Assembly: GCA_017480225.1 (NCBI GenBank)
Contig: JAFVBB010000010.1
Coordinates: 56,748 to 120,747, forward strand
Source: Bacteroidales bacterium
Lineage (GTDB): Bacteria > Bacteroidota > Bacteroidia > Bacteroidales > P3
DNA: 64,000 bases
Reading direction: 5' to 3'
The notes beneath the pieces were generated by a model that did no database searches, was not told the DNA's origin, and saw nothing but the letters and a program-made list of their open reading frames with translations. Within the stretch, counting starts at the first letter, position 1, and each line of letters starts with the position of its first letter. Both the position numbers and the translations under genes were made by a program. Shown here piece by piece: positions 25,671 through 34,348 of the stretch.

Positions 25671-26635
25671 TGAATTCAAGAACCATATACTTACGTGCCG
25701 ACTTTTGGAAGGAACTGCGTAAGGACACCTCCATCGAGGGGAAAATGCTCTTGATGGAGGTGTACGAGGCCATATCCGCATCAACACTGCATAGCGATAT
25801 TGAAGACGAACTGTGGAGTAGTGACGAATACTTGAAAATAATCATGAAAAAATGGGAGGGCGGAAGAATGCAGATAGAGTTGTACGAAACACTGCCTGTA
25901 GATAGACCAACATACAATGCCGTCAGCCTGTCTGCCATCTACCTTGCCGAAGAAAACAACATGACGTGCGATGGTATTGGTGCGAAGTATGGTGTTGTCG
26001 TGCTGAATAGTGGAACGCTGAAACGTCGGCAGCTATGCAAAGGAGATAGCATCATGCTCAATAAAGGGGAAGTGTACCATGAACGATACTACACGTTCAA
26101 AGACAAGTTGACACACCCCTGCAATGCCATGTTGGTCATAGACCCTTATCTTTTATCACGGAGAGAGAATATTGAAAATAATGTAGCCTCGTTGCTGGAT
26201 GTAATGCTTCCCACCAATAGGCAGGAATATGAGTTCCATATCTCTTTCTTTAGCACACTCGGTATGCAAAGTGAATGGCAAATGCAAACAATTTATGATG
26301 AACTGCAAAGACTAATAATAAGATTGAGGAAGTGTTTAACCTATAGTCTTACACTATATTCCATCGGAAAAGGTGAAGCATTCCATAGTAGAATGATAAT
26401 CACAAATAATGCCATAATCAGTGCCGAGGATGGCTTTGAAGTATTCAACGGAAATGGGAAATCGAACAAGAACGCCAAATTCGATATTGTATTTCCTCGT
26501 CTAGCAAATGACAGTCGCCAAGATATGAGCAACTATCTACGATGGATAAAAATTGCAAAAGAATATAGCGAAGAATGTTCCACAAAGATTTTTTTCGGAT
26601 CTCGTACAAATAGATTGTACAGTATAGTAGATTAA
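25667..26635 (+). CDS. Unrecognised partner of the AAA ATPase (possible effector)
   Basis: 322 residues, AT-rich, no signal peptide or membrane segment, starting in ATGA overlap with the ATPase gene. I do not recognise the family. The N-terminal 70 residues are helical and charged (ADFWKELRKDTSIEGK...SSDEYLKIIMKKWEGG). The C-terminal half has alternating hydrophobic strands: MLVIDPYLLS near 154, YEFHISFFSTLG near 183, and FHSRMIITNNAIISAEDGF at about 239-257. The last resembles the HxR...N...G pattern of divergent phospholipase-D-like domains, but this is a weak resemblance. Coupling to the ATPase suggests it supplies the toxic or nuclease activity of a two-gene system. Function is not established. 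Confidence 0.7.
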   Translation: MMNSRTIYLRADFWKELRKDTSIEGKMLLMEVYEAISASTLHSDIEDELWSSDEYLKIIMKKWEGGRMQIELYETLPVDRPTYNAVSLSAIYLAEENNMTCDGIGAKYGVVVLNSGTLKRRQLCKGDSIMLNKGEVYHERYYTFKDKLTHPCNAMLVIDPYLLSRRENIENNVASLLDVMLPTNRQEYEFHISFFSTLGMQSEWQMQTIYDELQRLIIRLRKCLTYSLTLYSIGKGEAFHSRMIITNNAIISAEDGFEVFNGNGKSNKNAKFDIVFPRLANDSRQDMSNYLRWIKIAKEYSEECSTKIFFGSRTNRLYSIVD

Positions 26636-26640
26636 CATCA

Positions 26641-27086
26641 ATGAGAATGCTATGTTTTTGACAATCGATTATTTGAGTTACAACATAAACGCACAGTCCA
26701 TAACCGATCAGGCCACTGCTCTTAAGCGCTTCAAGTTTTTTTTGTCAACTGAATGCAATATGCTTAGCCTGTCGGATTATGCAGTCATAGGAGATACTCC
26801 CTTATTGCCAGTTCATTGCTCGTCTAACTCTACCTACTGACAAAACACCGCCGAGTTCCAATACCCTACGGCTTGGTATCGAAGGTGTGACTGTCAGTAA
26901 CAAAAAGCAGCGCGTTCTGTATCATTTTCTCGCAAACACCCGGAAACTCCTTTTTTAGAGCCCCCTTTACGATTTACTTCATCTTGTTTATTTCCTTTTA
27001 CCAATACGGCTAACTGCATTACCTTCTTTTCGGCAATCATTACTGAAAAGGAAACAGATGCAAAACCAAAGTGTAACTTAAGTAAA
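26641..27086. other. Gene-free AT-rich stretch between the ATPase cluster and tRNA-Asn
   Basis: About 445 bases without a convincing gene. Short ORFs exist (26652-26840 plus; a lysine-rich one near 26.9-27.04 kb minus) but none has a recognisable start context or domain. It may be degraded remains at the edge of the acquired segment. No copy of the tRNA-Asn 3' end was found at the other side of the insert. Confidence 0.5.
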
Positions 27087-27110
27087 AAAGCACTGGAATT
27101 CCAGTGCTTT
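27087..27110 (-). terminator. Terminator of tRNA-Asn
   Basis: Perfect palindrome AAAGCACTGGAA/TTCCAGTGCTTT directly after the tRNA 3' end, followed on the minus strand by a T-run. Confidence 0.85.
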
Positions 27111-27111
27111 G

Positions 27112-27185
27112 CTCCCCCTGAAGGACTTGAACCTTCGACCCCCTGATTAACAGTCAGGTGCTCTAACCAACTGAGCTAAGGAGGA
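27112..27185 (-). tRNA. tRNA-Asn (anticodon GTT)
   Basis: On the minus strand the acceptor stem TCCTCCT pairs with AGGGGGA (one T-G pair) and the discriminator is G. D-arm GCTCAGTTGGTTAGAGC, anticodon loop CTGTTAA inside a CCTGA.../...TCAGG stem, T-arm GAAGGTTCAAGTCCTTC. The CCA tail is not encoded. Confidence 0.95.
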
Positions 27186-27221
27186 ATGTCATTTCAATTC
27201 TTTCTCTCTTGAAATCGGGTG

Positions 27222-27253
27222 CAAAGATACAACATTTTTGTATTCTGACAAAA
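27222..27253 (-). promoter_or_regulatory. Promoter of tRNA-Asn
   Basis: TTTTG (27253-27249), 19 bases, TATCTTTG (27229-27222) on the minus strand fit the Bacteroidetes -33/-7 pattern. The bases GCACCCGATTTC follow, identical to those after the tRNA-Pro promoter. Confidence 0.78.
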
Positions 27254-27284
27254 TATTTTTTCAAAATTTCACGTAAACAATACG

Positions 27285-28094
27285 CTAACTCACTGTCATA
27301 TCAGTCGATACGCAACATAATTTTTCTATCATATCACTTGCGATAACACTGGATTCAGACTGATTCTCCACACACAAATCACCCAGTTTGCCATGAATCC
27401 ACACAGCACGACACACCGTTTCAAACACAGATGCGGCAGAATGTGCTAACATTCCGACAATTATGCCAGTCAGCACATCTCCACTGCCGGCTGTGGCCAT
27501 GCCTGCATTGCCTGTATCGTTCTCATAAACTTGCCCATCGGGCGAGAAGACCCTGGTGCGATGCGACTTTTTCACTATGGTAACGCCATGCTTGGCGGAC
27601 ATCCGAGCAGGGTCTCCATCACCGAAAAGGCGCGAATACTCACGCGAATGTGGAGTGATGACAGCTCCGGCACAATATTCCAGCCACTGCGGGTTCCGGG
27701 CAATGATATTGATTGCGTCGGCATCAATGACCAAGGGCACGCCATGCGGACGCTGACGCAGAAGCAAGAGCAGAGCCTCATGCGTGACATCCGCGACACC
27801 AAGTCCAGGCCCCACACCTATGGCAGAATAGCGGCCAAGCGACGACGGCGGGGAGGCAATTGTTTCCAAGCCATCGTCGATGCTGACCATGGCCTCGGGG
27901 AAAGCGCACTGCATAGTGTCAACGCACAGGCGGGGAAGATGTACAGTGACCAGCCCGCAGCCACTGCGCAAAGCCGCCCTGGCAGCAAGCACAGCGCACC
28001 CGCACCGTCCATAGGCTCCAGCCACAATCAATGCGTGCCCATAGTCGTGCTTTGTCGTCTCCTGCTTTCGGAGCATAGGAATTGTTCGTTTCAT
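27285..28094 (-). CDS. nnrD: ADP/ATP-dependent NAD(P)H-hydrate dehydratase, stand-alone domain
   Basis: 269 residues with the ribokinase-like fold of the NnrD family: HDYGHALIVAGAYGRCGCAVLAARAALRSG at the start, IGVGPGLG, LVIDADAI, VITPHSREYSRLFG and NAGMATAGSGDVLTGIIVG near the end, the last carrying the catalytic-type Asp. It repairs damaged NADHX and NADPHX. Many Bacteroidetes have NnrD fused to the epimerase NnrE; here no epimerase domain precedes it and none is adjacent. The ATG at 28094 is used; another ATG is two codons upstream. Confidence 0.9.
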   Translation of the reverse strand: MKRTIPMLRKQETTKHDYGHALIVAGAYGRCGCAVLAARAALRSGCGLVTVHLPRLCVDTMQCAFPEAMVSIDDGLETIASPPSSLGRYSAIGVGPGLGVADVTHEALLLLLRQRPHGVPLVIDADAINIIARNPQWLEYCAGAVITPHSREYSRLFGDGDPARMSAKHGVTIVKKSHRTRVFSPDGQVYENDTGNAGMATAGSGDVLTGIIVGMLAHSAASVFETVCRAVWIHGKLGDLCVENQSESSVIASDMIEKLCCVSTDMTVS

Positions 28095-28172
28095 AAACAC
28101 TGCAATCTGAAATCGACCCGCTAGAACCCAATATCTGGCGAGCCGATGGGGTTAGCTTGGTTCACTTGGCCA

Positions 28173-28607
28173 TTACGACTCCTGCTCGAGCACAAAACGA
28201 CCGCCGAGCGGAACAGTATTGCCCGAATCATCGGTCGCACCAATCACAATCTCCTCAATGGTGATGGTCTTGGCCGAGGCATCCCAGATGAAGGGAATTT
28301 CACCATTGGAGATGAACTTGCAATTGGAGCCCTCCAAGGTGCATGTGGCATTCGACGTGGCGGGATTCTGCGGCGTGCCCGCAATGTTGATGTCGAAGAC
28401 GAAGATGAAGGACGAACTGGTGGTGGACGTCACCGAGATGGTCATGGACACCGGCAACTCCATGCCTTGATAGGGGTAGGTACCGGCATCGTCGTTGGTG
28501 TCGCCGAAGGTGTGCCCCACTACGGTGGCAATCGCAACCTGTTCAGGCGCGGGGTCATCTTTGCTGCAACCTGTCATGGCAAGCGTGGCCACGGCCATTG
28601 CTGCCAT
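28173..28607 (-). CDS. Small lipoprotein of unknown function, start uncertain
   Basis: 144 residues from the ATG at 28607, with a lipobox LAMTGC (Cys14) followed by SKDD, the Asp-containing +2 region often seen in surface lipoproteins of this phylum. The ATG leaves an n-region without positive charge; reading from the CTG at 28634 would give MKQFVKYFV in front, a normal signal peptide. A 13-codon ORF (ATG at 28659) lies just upstream in another frame. The mature part is Thr/Ser-rich and beta-like (VSMTISVTSTTSSSFIFVFDI). No family recognised. It ends 78 bases before nnrD on the same strand. Confidence 0.6.
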   Translation of the reverse strand: MAAMAVATLAMTGCSKDDPAPEQVAIATVVGHTFGDTNDDAGTYPYQGMELPVSMTISVTSTTSSSFIFVFDINIAGTPQNPATSNATCTLEGSNCKFISNGEIPFIWDASAKTITIEEIVIGATDDSGNTVPLGGRFVLEQES

Positions 28608-28810
28608 TACAAAGTACTTAACAAACTGTTTCAGAACGCAGTATTTGTTGGTTAAACATTTCCTCAACACTGCAAAGCAAATAAAAAAAACTGAAAAAAG
28701 CAAACATATTCCTTATTTTTTCAAAAAAATCATTACTCCCACCGCAGATAACCGCTGGATTGGAGGCAGATACTCCGACAGTAACCCACGGTATCTCATA
28801 CATAAAGAAA

Positions 28811-28839
28811 AAAGGCACGAGCTGTGAGCCCATGCCTTT
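28811..28839 (-). terminator. Terminator of the M16 peptidase gene
   Basis: AAAGGCA (28811-28817) pairs with TGCCTTT (28833-28839), with more pairing inside; the minus-strand copy ends in a T-run. Confidence 0.7.
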
Positions 28840-28869
28840 TTTTAACGATGCCTGACTATTAATCAGGTC

Positions 28870-31743
28870 TTACTCCGCGCTGCCTGCGGTGGGGTCTTCC
28901 GGACGCAGGGTGACGACAATGTAGTTCTTGAGGTTGACGTAACGCTTGGCGATGTTGCGGATGTCCTTCGTGGTGACGCTGCGCACCATGCGGTCGTAGT
29001 CGTTCACAACATAGTCGCGGCTCTCGGCGTAGCGGTAGCTGCCCTGGATCTGGCCGCTCCAGTAGCCATTGTTCTGCACACTCTTGTTGTGGTTGACAAT
29101 CATCTGCTCCTTCACCTTGTCAAGCGTCACGTTGTCGCAACCCTTCTTGGTGTAGTTCTTCAGTATCTTGAGGCAGTCTTTCTCAATCTTTGCAGCCTTC
29201 TCGGGGTCGCAGCCGATGTAGAACATCCAGCTCACCTGACCCACCGGGGTCAGCTCATAGCTGAAGCGTGCGCTGGGACTGTAGGCGTCGCCGTTCTTCT
29301 CACGGATAATCTGGGTGACGGTGATGCTCAGAGCCTCGCTGAGCTCCTGAATGGCCAGGCGCACCTGCGGGGTGAGCTCGGAGGCGTCGACATCCATCTC
29401 GCCGGCAATGATGAGCATACCCTGGCGCTCGATGCCCTTGACTGCCTCGGCGTGCTGGATGCCCTCGGCAAACTGAGCGTTGCGGTTCTTGAACATGTCG
29501 TTCCGCTGGCGGCCGTTGACGGGAAGGTGGTTGAGGTACTTGGCAATGAGATCCACATCGGCGTCGCTCACGTTGCCGGTGAAGAAGAACGTCTGGTTGG
29601 AGGCGTCGGCAAAGCGGTTGCGGTAGATGTTGAACATGCGGTCGAGGTTGAGGCCACGGATCTGATCCTCGGTGGGGATGAGCACGGCACGGTGGTCGTT
29701 GGGGTAGGCGGTCTTGTAGTAGGTCTCGCTGAAGGCCACCTGCGGGTTCTCGCGGATGAACTTGATCTGCTGTATGGTGTTCTCGATGTTGCGCTCATAC
29801 GACTCCTGATCCTTGCGCGGGGCGGTGTAGTAGAGGTTAATGAGCTGCAGGGTGGTCTCAAGGTCCTTGGGCGAGCAGCTGCCAGTGAAGCCCTGGGTCT
29901 CGCTGCTGATGTAGGGGCTGATGCTGAGGTTCATGCCCTTGAGCTTCTTCTCAAGGTCGGTGGCGTTGAAGTTGGCTATGCCGCCCGCGTCGACGAAGTT
30001 GGCGGCGTTCTGAGCCTCGTAGGCATCCTTGTCGTCGTAGAGCGAGGTGCCGCCGAAGCCGTAGCTGGCCACGAGGATCTCGTCGGCCTTATAGTCGGTC
30101 TGCTTCACCACGAAGCGCACGCCGTTGGGGCAGGTGTACTCGGTGTAGCCCAGGGTGGCATTGTACTTGGTGACGGTGGGGTACACGGTGGCGACGGTCT
30201 CGTTGAAGAGGGGCTCGTCCTTGTAGGTGTCAACCCAAGGCTCGGTGGCAATGTTCTTGTAGCTCTTCAGGATCTTGGTGGCCTCGGCCTCGGTGGGCAC
30301 CTTGTAGCCGTCTTTCTCAGGGGCGGTGAGGTAGAAGATCATGTTTTCCTCGGTGAACCAGCTCTTGACGATGGCGTTGCACTCCTCGACAGTGATTTCG
30401 GGGATGAACTCCTTGGCGTACTTCCACTCCTGGCGGATGCCGGGGCAGGGCTCGTTCTCAAGGAAGTGGTTGGTGTACTCGTCGGCCAGGCTGTTGCTTT
30501 GCGTCTTGTTCTCCTCCTTGGCCAGCTTGGTGTAGGTGCTGAGGAGGTCTTCCTTCTGGCGGTCGAGCTCGGTCTGCAGGAAGCCGTGGTCGTCAATCTG
30601 CTTGGCCACACGGAGCAGCAGCTCGGCGGTCTCGTCGACACGACCCTCCTTGGGGGCGGCCACAAGGGTGAAGGCGTCAATCTCACGGCCCAGGAAACCG
30701 CCGTAGCCGCCGCCGGCATACATCATCGGGGCGGTGGGCTTCTGGCAGATGTCGCTGAAGCGCTCGTTGATCATCATGTCAATGAGGTTGCGCACGATCA
30801 TGGCGCGGTAGTCGCCCACCGTGCCGTTGTGGGCCTTCTTATGCTTCCACATCAGCTGCAGGGTGGCGCTGGTGGCCTCCTTGTCCTGCGCTATGCAGAT
30901 GAGGGGCTCCACGTTGTTGGGTATCTCGAAGTTCTTGCGCTCCTTGGGGTTCTGGGTCTTGGGGTGGCTGCCAAAGACCTCCTTCACCTGCTTCTCCATG
31001 GCGTTGACGTCGGCAATGTCGCCAACGATGACGATGGCCTGCAGGTCGGGGCGGTACCAGTCGTTGAAGAAGTCGACGATGGCCTGGCGCTCGAAGTTCA
31101 TGATGACCTCCTCCTTGCCGATGGGCAGGCGGTTGGCATAAAGCGAGCCTTTGAGCATGATGGGCCAGGTCTTCTGGCGGAGGCGGTCGCCGTGGCCCAC
31201 GCCACCGCGCCACTCTTCGTGGATGACGCCGCGCTCTTCCTCAATCTCCTTCTGGTCGAAGAGGATGTTGCCAGCCCAGCCGTCGAGGATCTCGATGCCC
31301 ATCTTCACCATCTCGGGGTCGTCGGCGGGCATGTTGACGTAGTAGACCGTCTGGTCGAAGCTGGTGTAGGCGTTGATGTCGCGACCGAACTCCACACCGT
31401 GCTTCTGCAGCTTGTCAATCATCGAGTTGCCGGGATAGCCCTTGATGCCGTTGAAGGCCATGTGCTCGCAAAAGTGGGCCAGACCCTGCTGGTCGTCGCG
31501 CTCCAGGATCGAGCCCGCGTTGCTCACCAGGCGGAACTGGATCATGTTCTCCGGCTTCTTGTTGGCACGGATGTAGTAGGTGAACCCGTTGTCGAGCTTG
31601 CCATAGCGTACCTTCTTGTCGAGCGGCACCTTCGCGGTGAGGTCGCTCTTCTTCTCCTTCGCACCGCCGCCTGGCAGCTGCGCAAAAGCCGCCGTCGTGC
31701 CCAGCAGGGCAAACAGCAGCATGAACACTGTGCTTTTCTTCAT
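28870..31743 (-). CDS. M16 family zinc metallopeptidase (insulinase/pitrilysin type)
   Basis: 957 residues with a signal peptide (ends AFAQ). The inverted zinc motif HxxEH is in GLAHFCEHMAFNG, with the second-shell Glu about 75 residues later (EERGVIHEEW). Two M16 units follow one another: the active half (about 40-480) and an inactive C-terminal half (about 510-950) with the FTGNV/EMDV pattern, as in pitrilysin. It degrades peptides in the periplasm or at the cell surface. The ATG at 31743 is chosen since the signal peptide starts there; the frame is open 11 codons upstream. It stands alone with its own terminator. Confidence 0.93.
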   Translation of the reverse strand: MKKSTVFMLLFALLGTTAAFAQLPGGGAKEKKSDLTAKVPLDKKVRYGKLDNGFTYYIRANKKPENMIQFRLVSNAGSILERDDQQGLAHFCEHMAFNGIKGYPGNSMIDKLQKHGVEFGRDINAYTSFDQTVYYVNMPADDPEMVKMGIEILDGWAGNILFDQKEIEEERGVIHEEWRGGVGHGDRLRQKTWPIMLKGSLYANRLPIGKEEVIMNFERQAIVDFFNDWYRPDLQAIVIVGDIADVNAMEKQVKEVFGSHPKTQNPKERKNFEIPNNVEPLICIAQDKEATSATLQLMWKHKKAHNGTVGDYRAMIVRNLIDMMINERFSDICQKPTAPMMYAGGGYGGFLGREIDAFTLVAAPKEGRVDETAELLLRVAKQIDDHGFLQTELDRQKEDLLSTYTKLAKEENKTQSNSLADEYTNHFLENEPCPGIRQEWKYAKEFIPEITVEECNAIVKSWFTEENMIFYLTAPEKDGYKVPTEAEATKILKSYKNIATEPWVDTYKDEPLFNETVATVYPTVTKYNATLGYTEYTCPNGVRFVVKQTDYKADEILVASYGFGGTSLYDDKDAYEAQNAANFVDAGGIANFNATDLEKKLKGMNLSISPYISSETQGFTGSCSPKDLETTLQLINLYYTAPRKDQESYERNIENTIQQIKFIRENPQVAFSETYYKTAYPNDHRAVLIPTEDQIRGLNLDRMFNIYRNRFADASNQTFFFTGNVSDADVDLIAKYLNHLPVNGRQRNDMFKNRNAQFAEGIQHAEAVKGIERQGMLIIAGEMDVDASELTPQVRLAIQELSEALSITVTQIIREKNGDAYSPSARFSYELTPVGQVSWMFYIGCDPEKAAKIEKDCLKILKNYTKKGCDNVTLDKVKEQMIVNHNKSVQNNGYWSGQIQGSYRYAESRDYVVNDYDRMVRSVTTKDIRNIAKRYVNLKNYIVVTLRPEDPTAGSAE

Positions 31744-32165
31744 TTTGGTAATGTTATGTTGTTTTTGTTGTTCCATTTAATATTATTTAACAATGCCGGC
31801 GCCGCAAAATCACCATCCTCCGTGCGGGCAGCGCCCCGCCCCGCCCCGTGCGAAAACAGCCGAATGCCTGCCCTACGCCCATGCAACGCACTGGCAACAA
31901 GCACGATGCGACCAAGTATGGCTACAGCGCCCTCACTCATTACAGCGTGCAAATATACACAAAAAAATCGAATCCGCCACACTCCGCCCCCTGCAAAGTA
32001 CAATCTCCCAACATTGCCATGGCGCACCCGGCCACGGTCGTTGCAGCCGCGCACCGGCACCAAGGCAGCCGTTGCAGGCAAACATGAGTGGCAAAACGAA
32101 CAAGCAATTGATTTACAACAGTATACAAAAAATAAGACGCAGGGGGCAAAAAGCAAATCATAATA
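31744..32165. other. Intergenic region upstream of the M16 peptidase
   Basis: No gene recognised. It contains a probable -7 box on the minus strand at 31950-31957 and then GC-rich sequence with no ORF that has a plausible start or composition, ending at a family B repeat. Confidence 0.5.
31950..31957 (-). promoter_or_regulatory. Possible -7 box of the M16 peptidase gene
   Basis: TATATTTG on the minus strand fits TAnnTTTG. It would give a leader of about 200 bases. No clear -33 box. Confidence 0.4.
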
Positions 32166-32300
32166 CACTGTAAATCAGCATAAAGTCTATACCAACTCCT
32201 ACTCAACTCCTACTCATCGCCTACCCAACACCTATTCAAGCCTTACACGAGTAGGCGATGACAGGTAGTTGGTCAGTCTATGGTCAGTGGTTGACACTGC
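32166..32300 (-). repeat. Family B element, copy 2 (about 135 bp, reversed)
   Basis: Read on the minus strand: GCAGTGTCAACCA at one end, then 11-bp units (GTTGGGTAGGC, GATGAGTAGGA, GTTGAGTAGGA), then CTTTATGCTGATTTACAGT. An 11-bp inverted pair (TCATCGCCTAC 32214-32224 / GTAGGCGATGA 32251-32261) forms the hairpin here. Same length and ends as copy 1. Confidence 0.82.
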
Positions 32301-32459
32301 TTTCCTCTGCCGGAAAGCACCGGCCGGCCTCTCACAGGACGGCGCACAGATGGCCGGAGGAGAGCCAGGATGCCCGCACAGCGGCTGTGCGACGGCCTGC
32401 ACACGACGGCGGACAGTGTTAAAAAACAAGATTTTTCGCAAGGATTGAAAAAATGTGCG

Positions 32460-32467
32460 TATCTTTG
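32460..32467 (+). promoter_or_regulatory. -7 box of the acyl-CoA ligase gene
   Basis: TATCTTTG, 24 bases before the ATG at 32492, fits TAnnTTTG. The -33 element is not obvious. Confidence 0.5.
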
Positions 32468-32491
32468 CACTTTATTTATTGCACAAAGCAA

Positions 32492-34348
32492 ATGGAAGTA
32501 ACAAGAACATTCGACCTTTTGGACCACCTGGTGGAGCGTTTTCCGAAAGACGATCTGCTGGCAGGCAAGGTGAACGGAGAATGGGTAAAATACTCGTCGC
32601 ACGACTATTACAAGTATGCCCACTACCTGGCCTACGGGCTGTGTGAGATGGGCTTCGAGAAGGGCGACAGGGTGGTGACCATGAGCGCCAACTGCCCGGA
32701 ATGGAACTTCATCGACATGGCACTGGCGCTGTGCGGCATAATCCACGTGCCCATCTACCCCACCCTCTCGGCCGAGAACTACGAGCACATTATGCGCCAC
32801 AGCGAGGCCAAGGCCGTGTTTGTGAGCACGAAGGTGCTGCTGGGGCGCCTGCGTCCGGCGCTTGAGCGGCTGGAGACCCCGCCGACCATCTACACGCTGG
32901 CGGCCATCGACGGCGAGCACCGTATGCTGGAGATACTGAAGGCCGGCATAGCCGGGCGCGAGCGCTGGATGGGCGAAATTGAGCAGCGCAAGCGCGACAT
33001 CGGCCCCGACGACTGGGCCACGATGATCTACACCAGCGGCACCACCGGCCTGCCCAAGGGGGTGATGCTGAGCCACCGCAACCTGTGCTCGAACTTCATA
33101 GCCCACTCGCAGGTGAGCCCCTGCGACAGCAGCCACAAGGCCCTCTCATTCCTGCCGCTCAACCACATCTACGAGCGCTCGATGAACTACCACTGCCAGT
33201 ACAAGGGCATGAGCATCTACTACGCCGAGAGCCTGGGCACCATACAGCAGAACCTGCAAGAGATACGCGGCCACTTTTTCTGCGCCGTGCCGCGCGTGCT
33301 GGAAATGGTCTACGACAAGCTCTACGCCGCGGGCAAGGACTTCACCGGCGTGCGCAAGTACATCTACGACTGGGCATTCCGCCATGGTCAGCGCTACGAC
33401 TACACGCTGGTGAAGAAGGTGAGCCTCTTCTACCAGCTGGCGCAGTGGTTCCTGGACAAGGCCGTCTACAGCAAGTGGCGCGAGAAGTTCGGCGGCAACC
33501 GTCTGGTGGTCGTCACCGGCTCGTCGTCGATACAGCCGAAGATGATCCGCCTCTTCGCGGCGGCGGGAATCAACATCTACGAAGGCTACGGCCTGAGCGA
33601 GACCTCGCCGGTGATAGCCGTCAACGACCCGGCCCACCACCAGGTGAAGATAGGCACCGTGGGGCCTGTGCTCAGCGGCGTGGAGATGAAGTTCGCCGAT
33701 GACGGCGAGATACTGACCCGCGGGCCGCACGTGATGCTGGGCTACTACAAAGACCCCGACTACACGGCGCAGGTGATAGACGCCGACGGATGGTTCCACA
33801 CGGGCGACATAGGCGAGCTGGCCGGTGGCCGCTACCTGAAGATAACAGACCGCAAGAAGGACATCTTCAAGCTCTCGGCAGGCAAATATGTGGCACCGCA
33901 ACTCATTGAGAACATGCTGCGCGGGTCGGAGTACATAGAGCAGGTGATGGTCATCGGCGAGAACGAGAAGCAGGTGGCGGCACTCATCAGCCCCAACTTC
34001 AACACGCTGCACTACTGGGCGTTGAAGTACAAGCTGCACTATCGCGACAACGCCGAGCTCATTGCCCTGCCGCAGGTGCACGACAAGATGCGCAAGGTGA
34101 TTGACGAATACAACAAGAGCCTGGCGCCACACGAGCAGATCAAGCAGTTCCGCATGGTGGCCGACGAATGGACTCCGGCCAACGGCCTGCTGTCGCCCAC
34201 GCTGAAGCTGCGCCGGGCCCCGCTGCTGGCAAAATACAAGGACGTGGTGGCCGAGATCTACGGCAAAGAGAAGCCCAGCCAGGGAGGCCTGCTCTCGGCT
34301 TTCAAGAGCGTGGAGCTGCCCACCATGCCATGGGGGAAGAAGCAATGA
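32492..34348 (+). CDS. Long-chain fatty acid-CoA ligase (AMP-binding family)
   Basis: 618 residues, cytosolic or membrane-associated. Activates fatty acids to acyl-CoA through an acyl-adenylate. Motifs: P-loop-like MIYTSGTTGLPKGVMLSH (A3), NIYEGYGLSETSPVIA (A5), GWFHTGDIGEL (A7) and ITDRKKDIFKLSAGKYVAPQ (A8), with a C-terminal domain. Size and the FadD15-like SFLPLNHIYER region agree with long-chain acyl-CoA synthetases. The ATG at 32492 follows the -7 box. The stop overlaps the Wza-like gene by four bases (ATGA), so they are coupled. Confidence 0.92.
   Translation: MEVTRTFDLLDHLVERFPKDDLLAGKVNGEWVKYSSHDYYKYAHYLAYGLCEMGFEKGDRVVTMSANCPEWNFIDMALALCGIIHVPIYPTLSAENYEHIMRHSEAKAVFVSTKVLLGRLRPALERLETPPTIYTLAAIDGEHRMLEILKAGIAGRERWMGEIEQRKRDIGPDDWATMIYTSGTTGLPKGVMLSHRNLCSNFIAHSQVSPCDSSHKALSFLPLNHIYERSMNYHCQYKGMSIYYAESLGTIQQNLQEIRGHFFCAVPRVLEMVYDKLYAAGKDFTGVRKYIYDWAFRHGQRYDYTLVKKVSLFYQLAQWFLDKAVYSKWREKFGGNRLVVVTGSSSIQPKMIRLFAAAGINIYEGYGLSETSPVIAVNDPAHHQVKIGTVGPVLSGVEMKFADDGEILTRGPHVMLGYYKDPDYTAQVIDADGWFHTGDIGELAGGRYLKITDRKKDIFKLSAGKYVAPQLIENMLRGSEYIEQVMVIGENEKQVAALISPNFNTLHYWALKYKLHYRDNAELIALPQVHDKMRKVIDEYNKSLAPHEQIKQFRMVADEWTPANGLLSPTLKLRRAPLLAKYKDVVAEIYGKEKPSQGGLLSAFKSVELPTMPWGKKQ

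Noticed and set aside
26652-26840. 62-codon ORF after the ATPase partner gene
   Set aside because: No start context, no homology I can see, and composition like the AT-rich non-coding surroundings.
27112-27185. tRNA-Asn as attachment site with a duplicated 3' end upstream of the cluster
   Set aside because: I compared the tRNA 3' half with 22.87-23.0 kb and found no copy; the GGTGAACC there is part of a hairpin.
29089-32163. A 1024-codon open frame on the plus strand opposite the M16 peptidase
   Set aside because: Composition is Val/Leu/Gly/His-rich as expected for the antisense of a GC-rich gene; no motifs, and the minus frame has full M16 signatures.
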